Assembly (NCBI RefSeq): GCF_019279795.1
Contig: NC_056731.1
Location: 861,108,499 to 861,172,498, forward strand
DNA: 64,000 nt
Direction: 5' to 3'
From: Protopterus annectens
Taxonomy: Eukaryota; Chordata; Ceratodontiformes; Protopteridae
This document shows, in pieces, positions 35,785 through 47,555 of the stretch; position 1 is the stretch's first letter, and every line of letters starts with the position of its first letter. The notes under the pieces were generated by a model. That model was not told where the DNA came from. It made no database searches and saw only the letters and a program-made list of their open reading frames with translations. Both the position numbers and the translations under genes were made by a program.

Positions 35785-36024
35785 CAGAGTCTGGTGGCCA
35801 TCAGTCCCCAGTCTGTATAAATGGATACAGGGGACTCCCTTAATCATCCTTGACTCTGTGGGGGCCCCCACAAAAGCTGTTGCTGGTTGGGGAAAATGAG
35901 GAGAAAAACTGTATCAGTTTTCTGATTACACTCTTTAACCAGAACAGTACTGTGATATGACTCTTTTAGGATAAAGCTGATAATAGCCTTTGTTTTCAAA
36001 CGCACCCCATTCTAAAACCAGCCC
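35785..36024. mobile_element. hAT-like non-autonomous element, right end
   Basis: The body at 35815-35980 repeats 34775-34945 (shared: CTTGAC, TGTGGGGGCC, AAAAGCTG, GTTGG, AAAATGAGGA and ATAAAGCTGATAAT). The right boundary reads CCATTCTAAAACCAGCCCTG, the reverse complement of a CAGGGCTGGTTTTAG terminus. The 8-bp target duplication expected for hAT was not identified. Confidence 0.45.
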
Positions 36025-37056
36025 TGCTTAGATGTCTTCATACAGAAAACTGTTGTAGGTTGTGAGGGGCTAGGGATTGTGTGGTTATTACTTGTTTAAT
36101 CTGCATCACAGTTAAAATTTATAGGTGTGCACCGAGGTCATTATAGCTTGTGTTTGAGTTGAGGACAGTGTGGTCATTGTTTCTTTTACTTTTCTGACAG
36201 ACCTCAGAGGTGTACAAAGAAGGTTACTATATGTGTAAGAGTGGTGTACTGTCTAGGAGCAACAAATTAGAATGTATTACTGTAATCATTATTTTTTCAC
36301 TTTCCTCACAGTCACACATCAGACACATATACAGGTGTCTGCCTTTGAGGGGTAGGGGTGAGGAGAGAGGAGTCATGCTATGTATGTGTATATCTGCAGT
36401 CATTTGAAATATATGACTTTGGCAATTTGAACCTTTGCTTTCATCTTAGTTTAACACCAGAGGGACGCACAGGCAGCTGACTGTCTTTTATAGGGATTTA
36501 GTGAGGCAGACAGTATTCCCTGATAAGACTGTGTATTCCTACAACTGGCTTGTTAGTTCATTGTGAGCTACAATTTTGTCAGCTTTGAACATTAAGACTT
36601 GGGCACAACTTATGTCTTCCTTGAAAGAAAAAAAATAAAACTGAAATTATTTTCCTTCTCATGATTTTTGTTTAGGCCACCATTGGATTAAAAAGGTGAG
36701 AAAATGCTCTAAAATGCAACCCAGACCCTCTGTAAACCTATGGCTTTGTGGGCCCCGGTTTATTTATACTGTTCTGTCTTGGTCAGGAAAGATGTGTTGA
36801 AAGAATACAAGGACAACTAAAGTTGAGCAGCAACAGTGAATTTCTTTCCTTAATCATAATTTGTGTTCAAGCCATCACTGGATGAAAAGGTTGTGTAAAA
36901 AGAAAAAAAAAACTTTAAAATATATTTCAGAGCATATAGAAAGTTATGGCTTCATGAAAAAGCTGAAGCTTAAGGCAAAATGTGAGAAAAGGAAGAAAAA
37001 ATGAATGTGTACGGTATGGAGAATCCAAGAAAGGGGACCTTAGGGGAGGACTGTAG
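36025..37056. other. No recognised gene
   Basis: Nothing recognised. Adenine runs near 36630 and 36901 and short chance ORFs only. Confidence 0.4.
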
Positions 37057-37081
37057 TGTGTGTGTGTGTGTGTGTGTGTGT
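37057..37081. repeat. (TG)n microsatellite
   Basis: A short tract of about 25 bases of alternating T and G. Confidence 0.9.
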
Positions 37082-37199
37082 AGGTGTTGAATCAGTAGGC
37101 CTAGGGCATCATTTCACTCTAGACCTGTTCATAGAGTTGCTGTAAAGTATCATTATTGCAACTAAATGCCAGTAACTGTGTGTCCCTTTGTGAGATAGG

Positions 37200-37410
37200 C
37201 CAACATAGTGTGGTACATAGGACTGTTGTAATGTAAGAGAATTGCAGCTACAGGTCTGTCTGTGTGTACTACTCCTAAACGTTTGCAGCGTAAACTAAAA
37301 GGATGTTTAGGAGGGGTGGCAGTAACAGGGCGATACTTACACTGAAATTGTCTAGTGGCCCCCAACTTGACATTTGCTTGTGACCCCCAAAATTCTAACA
37401 CCGGCCCTGC
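37200..37410. mobile_element. hAT-like terminus
   Basis: Ends with CCCCCAAAATTCTAACACCGGCCCTG, whose reverse complement starts CAGGGCCGGTGTTAGAAT and parallels the terminus at 36024 (CAGGGCTGGTTTTAGAAT). Only this end is recognisable, so its length is uncertain. Confidence 0.4.
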
Positions 37411-37749
37411 AAGGCTATATTACATGGGCTTCTGTTTTAATGGTAGAGAGATGTGTACCATAGATAAGAACTAGATCAATCAGCCTTGAGTTTTAATGCA
37501 CTCCTCCACTTTTTTTTCTCAGAAATCAGATGTTTTTGTTTTTGCTTCTCAGCTAGTTTTATTTTTTTAGTCTCTGGAGTACCCTAGAAGTAACAGTTGC
37601 ATGAAAAATAATTGTTATAGACTTCTAGTTATGACACTGACCAGGAGGTATGTGCTATTTTGCATTCCTCTACATTTTTATTGTTTGGCTTAACAAAACT
37701 TCTGTAAGCTGCACAGTCAACATTAATTCAACTGATTGCCAGTTTGTAT
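37411..37749. other. No recognised gene
   Basis: AT-rich spacer without recognised features. Confidence 0.4.
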
Positions 37750-37855
37750 CCCTGGGCCTGAGAGACATGTCATTGAGGTTAGTCATTCCTGTAGAGTACA
37801 CATAACTGAAATTTTTTCATAGCCATTGTTGACTTAGCAGGTGGTTCTCCCATTC
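37750..37855. repeat. Dispersed repeat (partner at 32506-32625)
   Basis: Same orientation as 32506-32625, with the shared blocks GAGACATGTCATTGAGG-like, GTACACATAA and CATAGCCATTGTTGACTT. Confidence 0.6.
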
Positions 37856-38290
37856 TGGGTGTTCACCAGTGAAGTGGGGAACTGGCCTGGGGGAAACTGT
37901 CATAAAGGCAACCTCAGCATTGCTTTATGGCCTCACTGGTATCCTTCCAGTGAGGGCTTATTTTAGCTGGGAGGCAAGCTACCTGCATCACTGTGGTGGG
38001 CCCCCTATGCCTTCTCCTTGCATGTGCTCAGTCTCATATACCTGACTCCTACTGTGCTTGCAACTTGGTTACTAAATATCTGTCCCTGAGCCTTCCTCGT
38101 AACAATACCTCTTCTTTTAGTGATTGTGGCATTTGACAGTCCCTGACCATCCCCCTCTCACAGGAGGATTAGTATGCCCATCCTGTCCATACTAGCTCCA
38201 AATGATTCCTGAGCCACTACTCAAACTTGGGTCACCTGGCCTATAGCCAGGGCTTTATCCCTTTGCTCTATCGGAGCTGGCCATACACTA
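37838..38290 (-). mobile_element. Possible tRNA-derived SINE
   Basis: On the minus strand the 5' end (near 38285) reads GCCAGCTCCGATAGAGCA, then AAAGCCCTGGCTATAGGCC, then CCCAAGTTTGAGTAG, resembling a tRNA D-arm, anticodon arm and T-arm in order. The 450-base body has no recognised core, and its 3' end overlaps the dispersed repeat. The tRNA resemblance is only moderate. Confidence 0.4.
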
Positions 38291-40080
38291 CTAACATTTT
38301 GGATACTTTAGTGCTGTTGGCATCACCTGTACAGTTAGGACTGAAAATGTTTCCTTTTACAAAAATTTTTAGGTTTTGACATTACACAGTGTGCTTCAGT
38401 ACTGATAATTATGCAAGGGAGGTACACAGCACACAAGGTGTAAAATAAATAAGATGGAGTTCACAGTTATGATGGGCTTATGGCTGGAGGGAGATACATT
38501 TCGGGGAGGCCTGATTGTGACAGCCTTGTCTGAATCTTGACTTTTGTTTTAGTTCCTTGTACAACGTTATCATTATATCTTTCAAATGTTAAGTCTTTGC
38601 TTATAAGAAAGTCATTTTAACGAGTCTATACATATAAAATTATTAAAGTATGGTTTAAAGATGGGCATTCCCCTTTCTCTATTAGTTGTAGACAATGAGG
38701 AGTTGTATTACTACTGTCAATGAATGCTCCAATCTGAGTTAAGAACAGGTTGTGTGATGTGTAGAAGTATGAAGCCCTAACTATGAATCAGACAGTCAGA
38801 GATCAATTAGTTTCTCAGCAGTGTAGGAGCAGGGAGGGGAAGGTTAGAGTGAATGGCCAGTGTCACATTTGGCCATTCAAGGGGGAGAAAGGCTGTCAGA
38901 CCCACTGCATATGATATATGGCATGCCGTACCGGCATGTTCGATGTAAGTGCACTGAAAATGCCGTTTGCTGAATTGATTTTTCACTGAACTGATAGGGA
39001 CCCATGGCATGCAGCATAAGGACCACTGATATATGCTTTGCTCTGCAAAACCATGTTCATGCAGTAGCCTTCAAGGATGGTGCATTAGAACAAACATACA
39101 TGTCTGCGGATGAAGACTTAGTAGATCCTTACTTATGCACGTGAACGCATCAGCTACCAGCAAGGGATTAGGGCAAAACTCTGATGACTGCTTGGATAAT
39201 TTCTTTCTACAACTGGTTCTCATAGCTTGGAGGAGCAAATGATCTGATCAATCGCTGGAGTGCTGGGGGTTTCCAGGCAGTGAAGTAAAAAAAAAAAAAA
39301 GTAAAATAAAAAATGAAAGACAAAGTTGGGGACAAATGGATAGATAAGCAGGGTAGATTTGTGGTAGTTAGACGATGTTGGGGTTCACCAAGAGTTAAAC
39401 TAGCAAGTGTCTGGCACTTCTTGGGGAGAGCTGCATATTACGATAGGGTAAATTTTAGTTTCTCATTAAGGTTTAAATGTTTTAGAATGGAAATGTTTTA
39501 ACGTACAAATGTACAATGACCAATGCAATATCAACATTTTAAGAACTTTTGTAGACTTCTGAGTTTAATAGACCCATTTGTGGTTTTGAGTCACCTCCTG
39601 TAGGGTAGCTTCACCTGTTTTCCAATAAATTTAAATACTTATTTTGGCTTGACAAAGCAAAGACATGATTGAGCATGCCTGTCTGATTACAGCCTTGGGA
39701 ACAGGACCTACTTCTTTTCCAGATTATGCTGCCCTGTTCCTGAAGTTAAAATCTGTAGGGGGTACATTAGCAAGCCAGTAGAGGTTCCCTTCATATTATT
39801 CACACATGGTGTAAACAGCAAATAGCTGCCTAGTTAAAATCTTAAAAGAGAGCAGGAAAATTCAGGCGGAGTCCCAGGAACTATGAAAGGTTCATTAAGG
39901 AAGTAATGGCACATTGCATTAGAAAGTAGTGTGATTGAGCAAAGGCATGCTTTAATGTTTGGTAAAGACCCCTCTGTCCACCTTAGTAATGAATGCTAAC
40001 CCTACCCCTAACCCACACCTCACCTAAAAAAAAAAAAAACTTTGAGTAACACTTTACTTTTCAGGCAAACTTAGGTGTGA
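38291..40080. other. No recognised gene
   Basis: AT-rich DNA with A runs at 39287-39300 and 40028-40040. A short C-rich stretch near 39998-40025 has a few TAACCC-like words but is not telomeric. Chance ORFs only. Confidence 0.4.
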
Positions 40081-40785
40081 ATGTTGTAGTCACGTTGCGG
40101 TTTAAAGATAGCCAAAGTGTACATTATATTCAATGATGGGCCTGATAAAGGATGATTAAAATTGGACTTTAACTTCCTTGGTCCTTGAGGAAATATCACA
40201 AAGAATAAGTAGTGGCAGGCAGAAGGATTTTTCTAACCAACACAAAAATATGGTAGTCATAGGGGAGTCTTTTTCAACATACACACCCAAGTCCTTGATG
40301 AAAACATTTAAGTGGAATGCTGTCTATACAGCAAACAGTAGTGATGCCAGATTTACCAAAAGAAGCTATGCTGCCTTGTTGGAGTTGAGGATAAGCCAGT
40401 GCTTAATACACCAACCATTTGTTAGGTCTATCCCTTGCTGGAAAATTTGAATATCAGAATGGAATTTGATTGCATAACTGCCCCAAGTTTGCAATCATCA
40501 GCAAACCTGATTAACCATAGTCCTTTAATATTGGCTTGTACGTCATAGTAATATATACGAAAAGGAAGGGGACCCAGGAGATGGGCCTGTGAGACGCTAC
40601 TGGTGACATGTTTCTGTCTAAAGCAAATACTCCTGATCTTAATGGTATGGGTTCTGTAGACAACAAAGTATCTACAAAGTGAATTATGTATGGGGAAATG
40701 CTGAGTTGAGAGAGTTTGTAAGTAATTCCAGCATTGGAGATAGTGTCAAAGGCCTTAACAAGTTCCAGATAAGCAGTGTGGCATC
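40081..40785 (-). mobile_element. Old CR1-type LINE fragment B, interrupted by copy C
   Basis: Minus-strand middle part of CR1 ORF2, clearly more diverged than its neighbour. It reads FIRPIIEYNVHFG near 40120, an LRLINHSL-like region, then the fingers-palm part around the active-site region (a LGQL.N-type stretch and CKLG-like residues near 40490), ending near 40780 in a TAYLELVKAFDTIS-like block. It stops at 40785, where the TTCATAGG tail of copy C begins. This suggests copy C inserted into an existing fragment. Confidence 0.65.
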
Positions 40786-41104
40786 TATAGGTTCATAGGT
40801 GTTTACAAGGCTAATGACCACAAGGGCCTTTTTAAGCCTAGTCATGCCTCCCAAATCTCTGACAAGTTCTGATACTCTTGATAAGTGTAAGTGTGGGCCT
40901 GGGAGATGAATCATGTACAGGTTACCTGTGTCCATTAGAGACATAGGTGCCAACCAGGGATGAATTTCCGGTTTCCCATCCAGTTGTCCAAATTGCACTT
41001 GCATTGGGTTAGGGAGGAATTCTCCTTCACATGGATGGGGACCTTGTTCCATAGATGGGGTAGTCCCTGTGATACATATCTGTCTCTCCAGCATGTCCTC
41101 ATCT

Positions 41105-41494
41105 CACAAGAAACCAGCCCTTTCTCTATCACTGTCCTCTCTATTCCTCCCTTCCCTACTACTATAACTCACTTAACAACTGCTCTGTATTGTAGAATTA
41201 CCCTCTGAAGATAACCCAATGTATAATGTAAATTCATTCAGGTGTTTTATTGTACATTCCTTTGCTATGTTTTTTCTTCAGTGTTATAATTCCTCTTGCT
41301 ATATTGTACTGTGGAGCTTTATCTACATTTGCTTAACTGTTTTATTGTATATTTTTCACTGTACTCATCTTCAATTTTGTAACTTTTTCTTGCTTACTTG
41401 TACTGTGGAGCTTTTCTCCCCGGGCCTCCACTGAAAAGGGCTTTTGCTCAGATAGACTATCCCGGTTAACAAATGTCAAATAAATAAATAAATA
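41105..41494 (+). mobile_element. LINE 3' end (second family) inserted into CR1 copy C
   Basis: Plus-strand, 5'-truncated piece with a pyrimidine-rich UTR, then CCCCGGGCCTCCACTGAAAA, CCCGGTTAACAAATGTCAAA and a (TAAA)n tail. It matches the minus-strand piece at 33092-33520. TCACA occurs next to both ends in the host CR1 sequence, a candidate short target duplication. Confidence 0.75.
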
Positions 41495-41495
41495 T

Positions 41496-44030
41496 CACAG
41501 GCAAGGTTTAAGTCTTTAGAATGGGTAATTCTGGTGCTGTTTGTTTTGAGGATATGCAGGAGATCCATCAGAGTGGGGTCTGACAATGCCCTATATGTCA
41601 GGCATAAGTCTCCCCTCAAAGGTCTGTAGGAGACAGAATACAGGGATAGGGCCTTGAGGTAGTCTGCATAGGACATTTTACTTACATCCTGTATTCTTTT
41701 AGTGAGGAAACTCTGTGTACATTCCAATTGTTGGATATGCCTGGTTAAGTACATACCAAAGGGGGCATTGTACTCAGTGATGTCTGATGAATGCCGAATA
41801 CAGTGGAACAATGACTTCCTTGGACTTAGATGTCATACCTCTGTTTATAAGTTGCGCAACATAGAATGATTTCCTCACCACTGTAGACACATGATGGTCA
41901 AAGGCTAGATTACTATCTATGTGTGTTCCTAAGTCCCTGACTGCTGGGTTAACTCTAAGGGGTGTGTTGTCACTATGATAGTTATCAGGGATAGATGACA
42001 TCCCAAAGGATACCATTATGTATTTCTTGGCATTTATTTTTAGTCCATGGCTCTGACACCAGTTGTTTGTCTTTGTCAGCCCCTCCTGGAGAATATTTGT
42101 GTCAGTGTGAGTTTCAATGACAGCTCCAAATTTGCAATCATCCGCAGCTTTAATCAGACAGAGACCACAGACATTGGACTTGACTTCTGAGAAGTAAAAG
42201 CCAAAAAGGATCAGTCCGAGGACTGATCCCTGAGGGACTCCACTTGTGACTGGCCTCTTTGTAGAGGTGGACTCCCCAACTTTAACTTTATGGGTCCTGT
42301 CTGTGAGCCAGTTGGCTATCCACCGGATGACATATGGGTTTGTACCTAACCTGTTGAGTTTGTCAACAATGCCAGAGTGGGATATTGTGTCAAATGTCTT
42401 GGCCAGGTCAAGATAGGGAGTGTGAATGATTTTTGACCTCATCCATTACTTTGGAGACCTTCTCAAAGAAGTCCACCAGGTTGAGTAGGAATGATCTGCC
42501 TTTGACGAAACCAAACTGGGTTGGGTCCAGTGTCTAGAGGTTTGCTATATCTCTGTTTATCATCTCCATGATAATTCTTTCCATGGCTTTACATATAAGA
42601 CTAGTGAGACTTATGGGTCTGTAGTTTCCAGGGTCTGTAGATGGCCCACCTTTGTGCAGAGGGTTGACTGTTGCCTTTCTCCATTCATGAGGGATGAAGC
42701 CTGTTTGGAGACTACAGTTAAATAGTAATTCCAGAGGCCCTGATAGGTGGTGTTTCATGCTATTTAGAAGGCATCCTGAGATATTGTCTGGGCCAATTGA
42801 TGCAGTGTTCATGGTCTTATAGAGGGCAATAAGAACCTGTTCCCTAGTGATTGTAGGGGGAGTTATATTTGATGATATTTCCTGAGGGAAGGTTGAGGGG
42901 GAGAGAGGTGTAAAGTTGGAGCTAAATTTATCAGCCAGGAGGTTTGCTATATCTTCTGGCTCAGTATAGGTGGCTCCATTTACAATGAGCTCTACCCACA
43001 GTTGTGTATTGCTTTTGAGTTTGCAGACATAGCTAAAGAATGCTTTGTGGTTGACCTTGGCCTGGGAGGCCAAACCTACCTCAAATTTGGCTTTGGTAGA
43101 CTTTATTTGACCTCTGAGTTGTTTGTTTAGTTTGATGAGAGTGCTTTTATCTTTCTGGTTGCTGCACCTCCTATATTTTGCCATGATTTTCTTCTTCCAC
43201 CAAGGTGGCTTGTTTTTTGAGTTAGTTCTGTACTTTTTCTTGGTGGGTACAGCTGCCTCTGTGCAGCTATTTATGTACTTGTACAGGGTTACTGTAAACA
43301 GCTCTGCATAGGCAGCAGTATTCTTAGGGTTTATTGGGGCTTGAAATTTTGCCATGTTATCACTTAATAGCAGGAGGTTTGCCTTAGAATAGTTCCTGAA
43401 TATTCCAGATTTAGCTGGGGTCCAGGTTTTATTTTTACTGCAAAGGAGACCATTTTGTGGTCTGACCTTACCAGGGAAAGCATTACAGTAGGAGTTGCGC
43501 AACAGTCCCATATTAGTGAGGACCAGATCCAGTATGGCTGCACACCCTGGTTGGTGCATTGACTATCTGGTTCAAGGCATTTGTGTTTACAAAATCCAGG
43601 AATCTCTGTGCCTGTGCATTTGGTGTCATTTAGGATTCCCAGTTAATAGTATTGTAATTAAACTCACCCATGAATATGGTATTGGGTTGGATGGTTAGTG
43701 TTTCTAATAAGTCTAAATACATGGTATGGGTTTCCTGGGTCATAGAGGGGGATTTGTAGCTTGCAAGGAAGTGGTATTGGATTTTACCTATGGTCATTTG
43801 AACATGGAACAGCTCAAGTGCATTGTCCTGTTTGACCAGCCTTAAAGTATATTTATTTTTGATGTACATAGAGACACCTCCACCTTTAGTCCCTGCCTGT
43901 GAAGTAGCGGCCTAAATGTGTGGAAGGCATTATAACCTTGCACTGCTGGCATGCTCTCCATGGCTTTAAACCATGTCTTAGTGACTGCACAGATGTCAAC
44001 ATTCTCTAGGGTAAAGAGAGCTTCTAGGGA
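41496..44030 (-). pseudogene. CR1 ORF2, copy C
   Basis: Read from high to low coordinates: endonuclease (43630-43869 with MGEFNYNTINW, where copies A and F have LGDFNYP.I.W), a long open piece 42534-43559 (341 codons) with the linker, then [32 protein letters not shown], and 41774-42442 (222 codons) with DLAKTFDTISHSG, TSGVPQGSVLG and AADDCKFGAVI, the RT active site (FADD in the other copies). The C-terminal domain follows in 41476-41811. One frameshift and a few stops separate the pieces, so coding potential is better preserved than in copy A. Confidence 0.85.
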
Positions 44031-44097
44031 GTGGAGTTTTTGTTTAGACTCCTGGCATTGAGCAGTAGTACCTTTAGATTTTCCTGGTTTTGATTTA

Positions 44098-44480
44098 CTA
44101 TGTCGGAAGTACTTTCAGTTTGGCAGTCCCTAAAAAGGGCAGTATGAGGGAAGACAATGTTTTAGCTAATATTCGAAAGCCTAGAGGGGAGAGGTGCAAA
44201 CCATTACTGGCAAAGCAGCGTGGTCTGTTGACTATTTCCTTCCATGCTGACAAATATTGTACCCCCTTATAGTGACACCAGAAACTAAGCCAATTATTAA
44301 AGTCAACCATCTTTTGTTCGTATTGTGGCATTATCCTTGGAGAAGGTAAAATGCTGCTCAATGCTTGGCTCATACCAGCCTGAGAAACACATTCTGAGAG
44401 CTCCATGATGTCTCACTTCATATAGTCTAGGGAGGTGCGTCTCAGATCATTTACTCCTACATGGACTATGACTGTACCTT
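44098..44480 (-). pseudogene. CR1 ORF1 esterase domain, copy C
   Basis: Contains HVGVNDLRRTSLDY just above 44400, then AGMSQALSSILPSPR, NNWLSFWCH and NGLHLSPLGF near 44190. In copy F the last block reads DGLHLSPLG; here the Asp of the DxxH pair is Asn, so the catalytic triad would be damaged. A stop at about 44414 also breaks the frame. Confidence 0.75.
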
Positions 44481-44784
44481 AATGTCCCATAAGCCTGTAG
44501 GCAATCCTATAAATGTCTTAGTCATTACATTTCTTGGTGACAGCTATTTCTCTGTTGAAGGATTAGGGCTACCATTAGGTCCCTGCATCACCCTAGATAC
44601 AATTACAACCTTCTGGTTTCTCATGGTGGGGGGAGGTGAATGATCTTAGGTGTTCCACCCTGGGGGAGATACATAGAAACATTGGAGACTCTTTGCTCAT
44701 ATCATCAAGGAGAGGAAGGCCCTAGCATTAAGCAGCTCTCTATCATCATCAAGAATGATTCAAGGAAAAAATAATTGGTTTCAG

Positions 44785-45190
44785 TTATGGTCTAGTACAT
44801 TTGTGTCATTCTAGGGAGATCCAGTGTATGTCTGCATGGGATAAAATGATGACTAGACCTATATGCTTTGCTATTAAGGAATTGCATCTTTCTCCCCTTG
44901 ATTTTTACATACTGGCTAAAACTTTGGCTACCCCCATAATTCCTTTTTTAGGCAGAGTTCACCTAATGGACATCCCAACATAGCAATCTCCAGTCTGGAT
45001 AATGTCTTGGTAGCACTGTTGAATGACAGAAGTCTAAAAATTAAAACAAAAAAAAATCTATGAACTAAAGGTCTTCTTGAACCTGGAAAACATAAGCATT
45101 TGTGTAATTGCAGAAACCTGGTTTCACTGTAATAGTAGCACTCCCTTATTCTAGGGTACAGTGCCTACTACACATTCAAATTAACAGTAG
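44785..45190 (+). mobile_element. CR1-type LINE fragment, plus strand, head-to-head with copy C
   Basis: Plus-strand piece with the end of the ORF1 esterase domain (CHSREIQCMSAWDKM, then ELHLSPLDF and LATPIIPFLG in 44801-44983) followed by the endonuclease N-terminus (LNDRSLKIK near 45040, ICVIAETWF near 45100). It is broken by stops and stops abruptly near 45190. Neither the 5' end nor the 3' half of the element is present. Confidence 0.7.
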
Positions 45191-45540
45191 GTGACTATCT
45201 GTATTTGTTTGTAACCCCTTTGTCGCTCACCAGATTTTGCATAATACAAATCTGGAACTGTTTGAAGTCCTAGTTACATTCAATAAAATTAATAGTCACT
45301 TTATATCTAATTATGGATCCCCTATCTGTGACCCCTTAAGAGCATGCAAAATATATTAACCAGTAAGAATAGTCGACTTCTGCTGTCTGCGCATAATCTG
45401 GTAGTTGGGGAATACCACATCTCTTAATGAGTGAAACCTCTTCTGTAATAGTACCACAATCAGTTTTAATCCTTATTATTTTTGCAGCCAGCTGTTTTAA
45501 ATATTTATGGGTTTGGATTGTTCCTTCTGTTTAAGCACAC
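45191..45540. other. Spacer, nothing recognised
   Basis: AT-rich gap between the CR1 fragment and the dispersed repeat member. No gene. Confidence 0.4.
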
Positions 45541-45870
45541 CTTTCAACCTCTTAGTATAAGAATTCTTGGACAAAGTCAAAAATGATGGAGGAACAAAGG
45601 CTGAAAATCAGTATAGATTATAAATATTGCCCTTATAAAGTTGTTTGAATAATGTGTTTAACATTAATATGCATTTTTTTCTGAAGGGTATGAAGTCTGA
45701 AAGTGGTATATCTGTTACTATTTATTGATTTCAGTGCTTAATGGTTTGCCAGAAAAAAGTATACATTTTATGAGGACTAGACCAAAAGCACGAGGCAAAA
45801 ATCTGGATATTCTGCAATAGCCTGGACAGTTGAGAGGCATATGTTCAGAAATTGGTGAGATTTGCTGTAA
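45541..45870 (+). repeat. Unclassified dispersed repeat family, plus-strand member
   Basis: Longest and clearest member, about 330 bases. It begins TTTCAACCTCTTAG, then TTGGACAAAG, TATAAATATTGC, AATATGCATTTTTTTCTGAA, GGTATGAAGTCTGAAA, ATACATTTTATGAGGACTAG, GAGGCAAAAATCTGGATATT and ends near GGACAGTTGAGAGGCAT. The reverse-complement member at 17425-17700 shows the same blocks in reverse order. Confidence 0.75.
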
Positions 45871-45989
45871 TAAGATATTAAAGATCAGCGGATTTTGCCT
45901 ACATAGATGGAAGACCACTTTTCTAGGTCTTCACCAGAAACTCTAATAAGTACAGATATTCATTTTGCCTTTGGCATTATCTGCACAGT

Positions 45990-47302
45990 ATACCTTTCTG
46001 GTGGATTCCACCCCATTCAGACAGAATTGTTTTTACAAATTTGAAAAGTACAGTAATAAGCTTTATCTGGTAAAACAGAAAATCTAGAGTAGAAGTTTGG
46101 ACTAAAACTAAAATGGGCTGGGACTATCTGACCTGGAACTACACCATAAAATATCCCAATTTAGACTGGCTTACTTATGTCTAATGAAGCCTACAACACT
46201 AAATAGATGGGATTACCTCAACTCAGACACTACAGTCGTGAACTGAGTGAACACTTTTTTGGCTTGGTTTGAATACTTGTGTACATATGCCTAGTTTATA
46301 GACAATATTGGGCTAAGCATACAGTTGCCACATCTAGCCTGGGAATCTGAGACTGAATGGCAGAGCTTCTCTCTTATCTTACCAAACTGAACAAATGAAT
46401 GTATTTGGGCATGGCTAAGGTATTGTACCTTAATTAAGTACTGGGAACAGATACTAGGGGCATGTAAAATTTTGAATGGGATCAGTTTGTAAAGTAAAAT
46501 GTAATCTCACCCAGGGAGAATACTATCAATGTAGAGAGTTATGGTTGGTAGAGTCCTAGGGCTAAAGTAGATAACAGTAAGCTATAACCTCTTAGTTATG
46601 TGCTTGAGGCCAGATCTGAGCTTGCAGATTGGAATCTAGTCAGTTAGATTTAGACGTACTTGGTGCATTCCAAGAGTAAAGTCTGGGAGGGATTGATGGG
46701 GCACTGATTATGCATTGTCACCAGCTGTTAGACATACTGGCAGCAGATGTTAGATGTGTAAATGGACAAAAATAAATGTTGAAACTCCATCTCCTAACCA
46801 AGTATACAAATAAAAAACCAAGGCAGTTTAGAATACTCAGCTGGAGATGTTTACTAAGTTAGCTGTAGAGTATTTTTCTGGTTTATTGATCAATAGCTGG
46901 ACATGTAAAGCAGGAGACAGAAGTATATTACTTGTCATTTTTAGAATGCATTTCCATAGTTTTTGTCAAGCGAGATTTTCAGGACCAATTTACTTATAAT
47001 TCCAGAGGGCATAGCCTCTGCCTTCTATATTTCTGCTAGGGTATGCTAAATGGAAATATTGGAGTCAGTATGAGGTTGCATTATTATTGCTAGTTCTTCA
47101 TGGAAAAGAAGGCTGTTACCAAAAAATGGAAAATACATATCAAGATGTTTTTACCATAATGCAGGAGATTTATAATGTCAAGAAGGCTTTAATGGCACAG
47201 TGCCAAAGGCAAGCAAATTGTTACCTTGAATTATATTTAAAGGTACAACCCTCAAAATATATATTGATTATGATTTTTTTACCAATTTACAACATTATTT
47301 AG
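45990..47302 (+). mobile_element. Old L1/Tx1-like LINE fragment (ORF2 C-terminal part)
   Basis: Plus strand, in shifting frames: FYKFEKYSNKLYLVKQK near 46030-46085, then GWDYLTWNYTIKYP-type sequence near 46120-46160, which in other frames restores the GLGLSDLELHHK-like block typical of L1 ORF2, the same region as at 62-253. Near the end, KKAVTKKWK (about 47110) and IYNVKKALMAQCQ (47170-47205) match the L1 extreme C-terminus. Many stops show it is old. No poly(A) end was identified. Confidence 0.6.
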
Positions 47303-47555
47303 TTTGGTGGGTGTTATGTACAAACTGATGTAGTAAAGTGATTTGAGTATGATAGAATTAAAATAATTTTGTGTCCCCAGTAGTTTGTTGTATTCTGTTA
47401 ATGAGAATCCACGTCTCTACACAGATGCTTGAGTACACATAGGATGGTTTAAGGTAAAAGTTCTGTGCATTATAACTTAACACGGTATTATTAAATTGTT
47501 TCAGATGGGGGACCTTCAGTGCATGATGTTATAATATTAGCATATTAAATTTGGT
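47303..47555. other. Spacer, nothing recognised
   Basis: Short AT-rich gap before CR1 copy D. No gene. Confidence 0.4.

Larger units (their letters stand above)
40786..44650 (-). mobile_element. CR1-type LINE copy C, interrupted by another LINE piece
   Basis: Minus-strand copy, about 3.5 kb without its insert. The 3' tail is at 40786 (ATAGGTTCATAGG). The C-terminal domain is split: TCWRDRYVSQGLP lies at 40935-41104, and the adjoining THSKDLNLAC is at about 41490-41520, with 41105-41494 inserted between. RT, endonuclease and esterase follow upstream. Residual ORF1 similarity (HVGVND near 44460, then an NPSTEK stretch) reaches about 44650. Confidence 0.85.

Noticed and set aside
39998-40025. 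TAACCC-like words suggesting an interstitial telomere repeat
   Set aside because: Only two or three imperfect words, no regular hexamer array.
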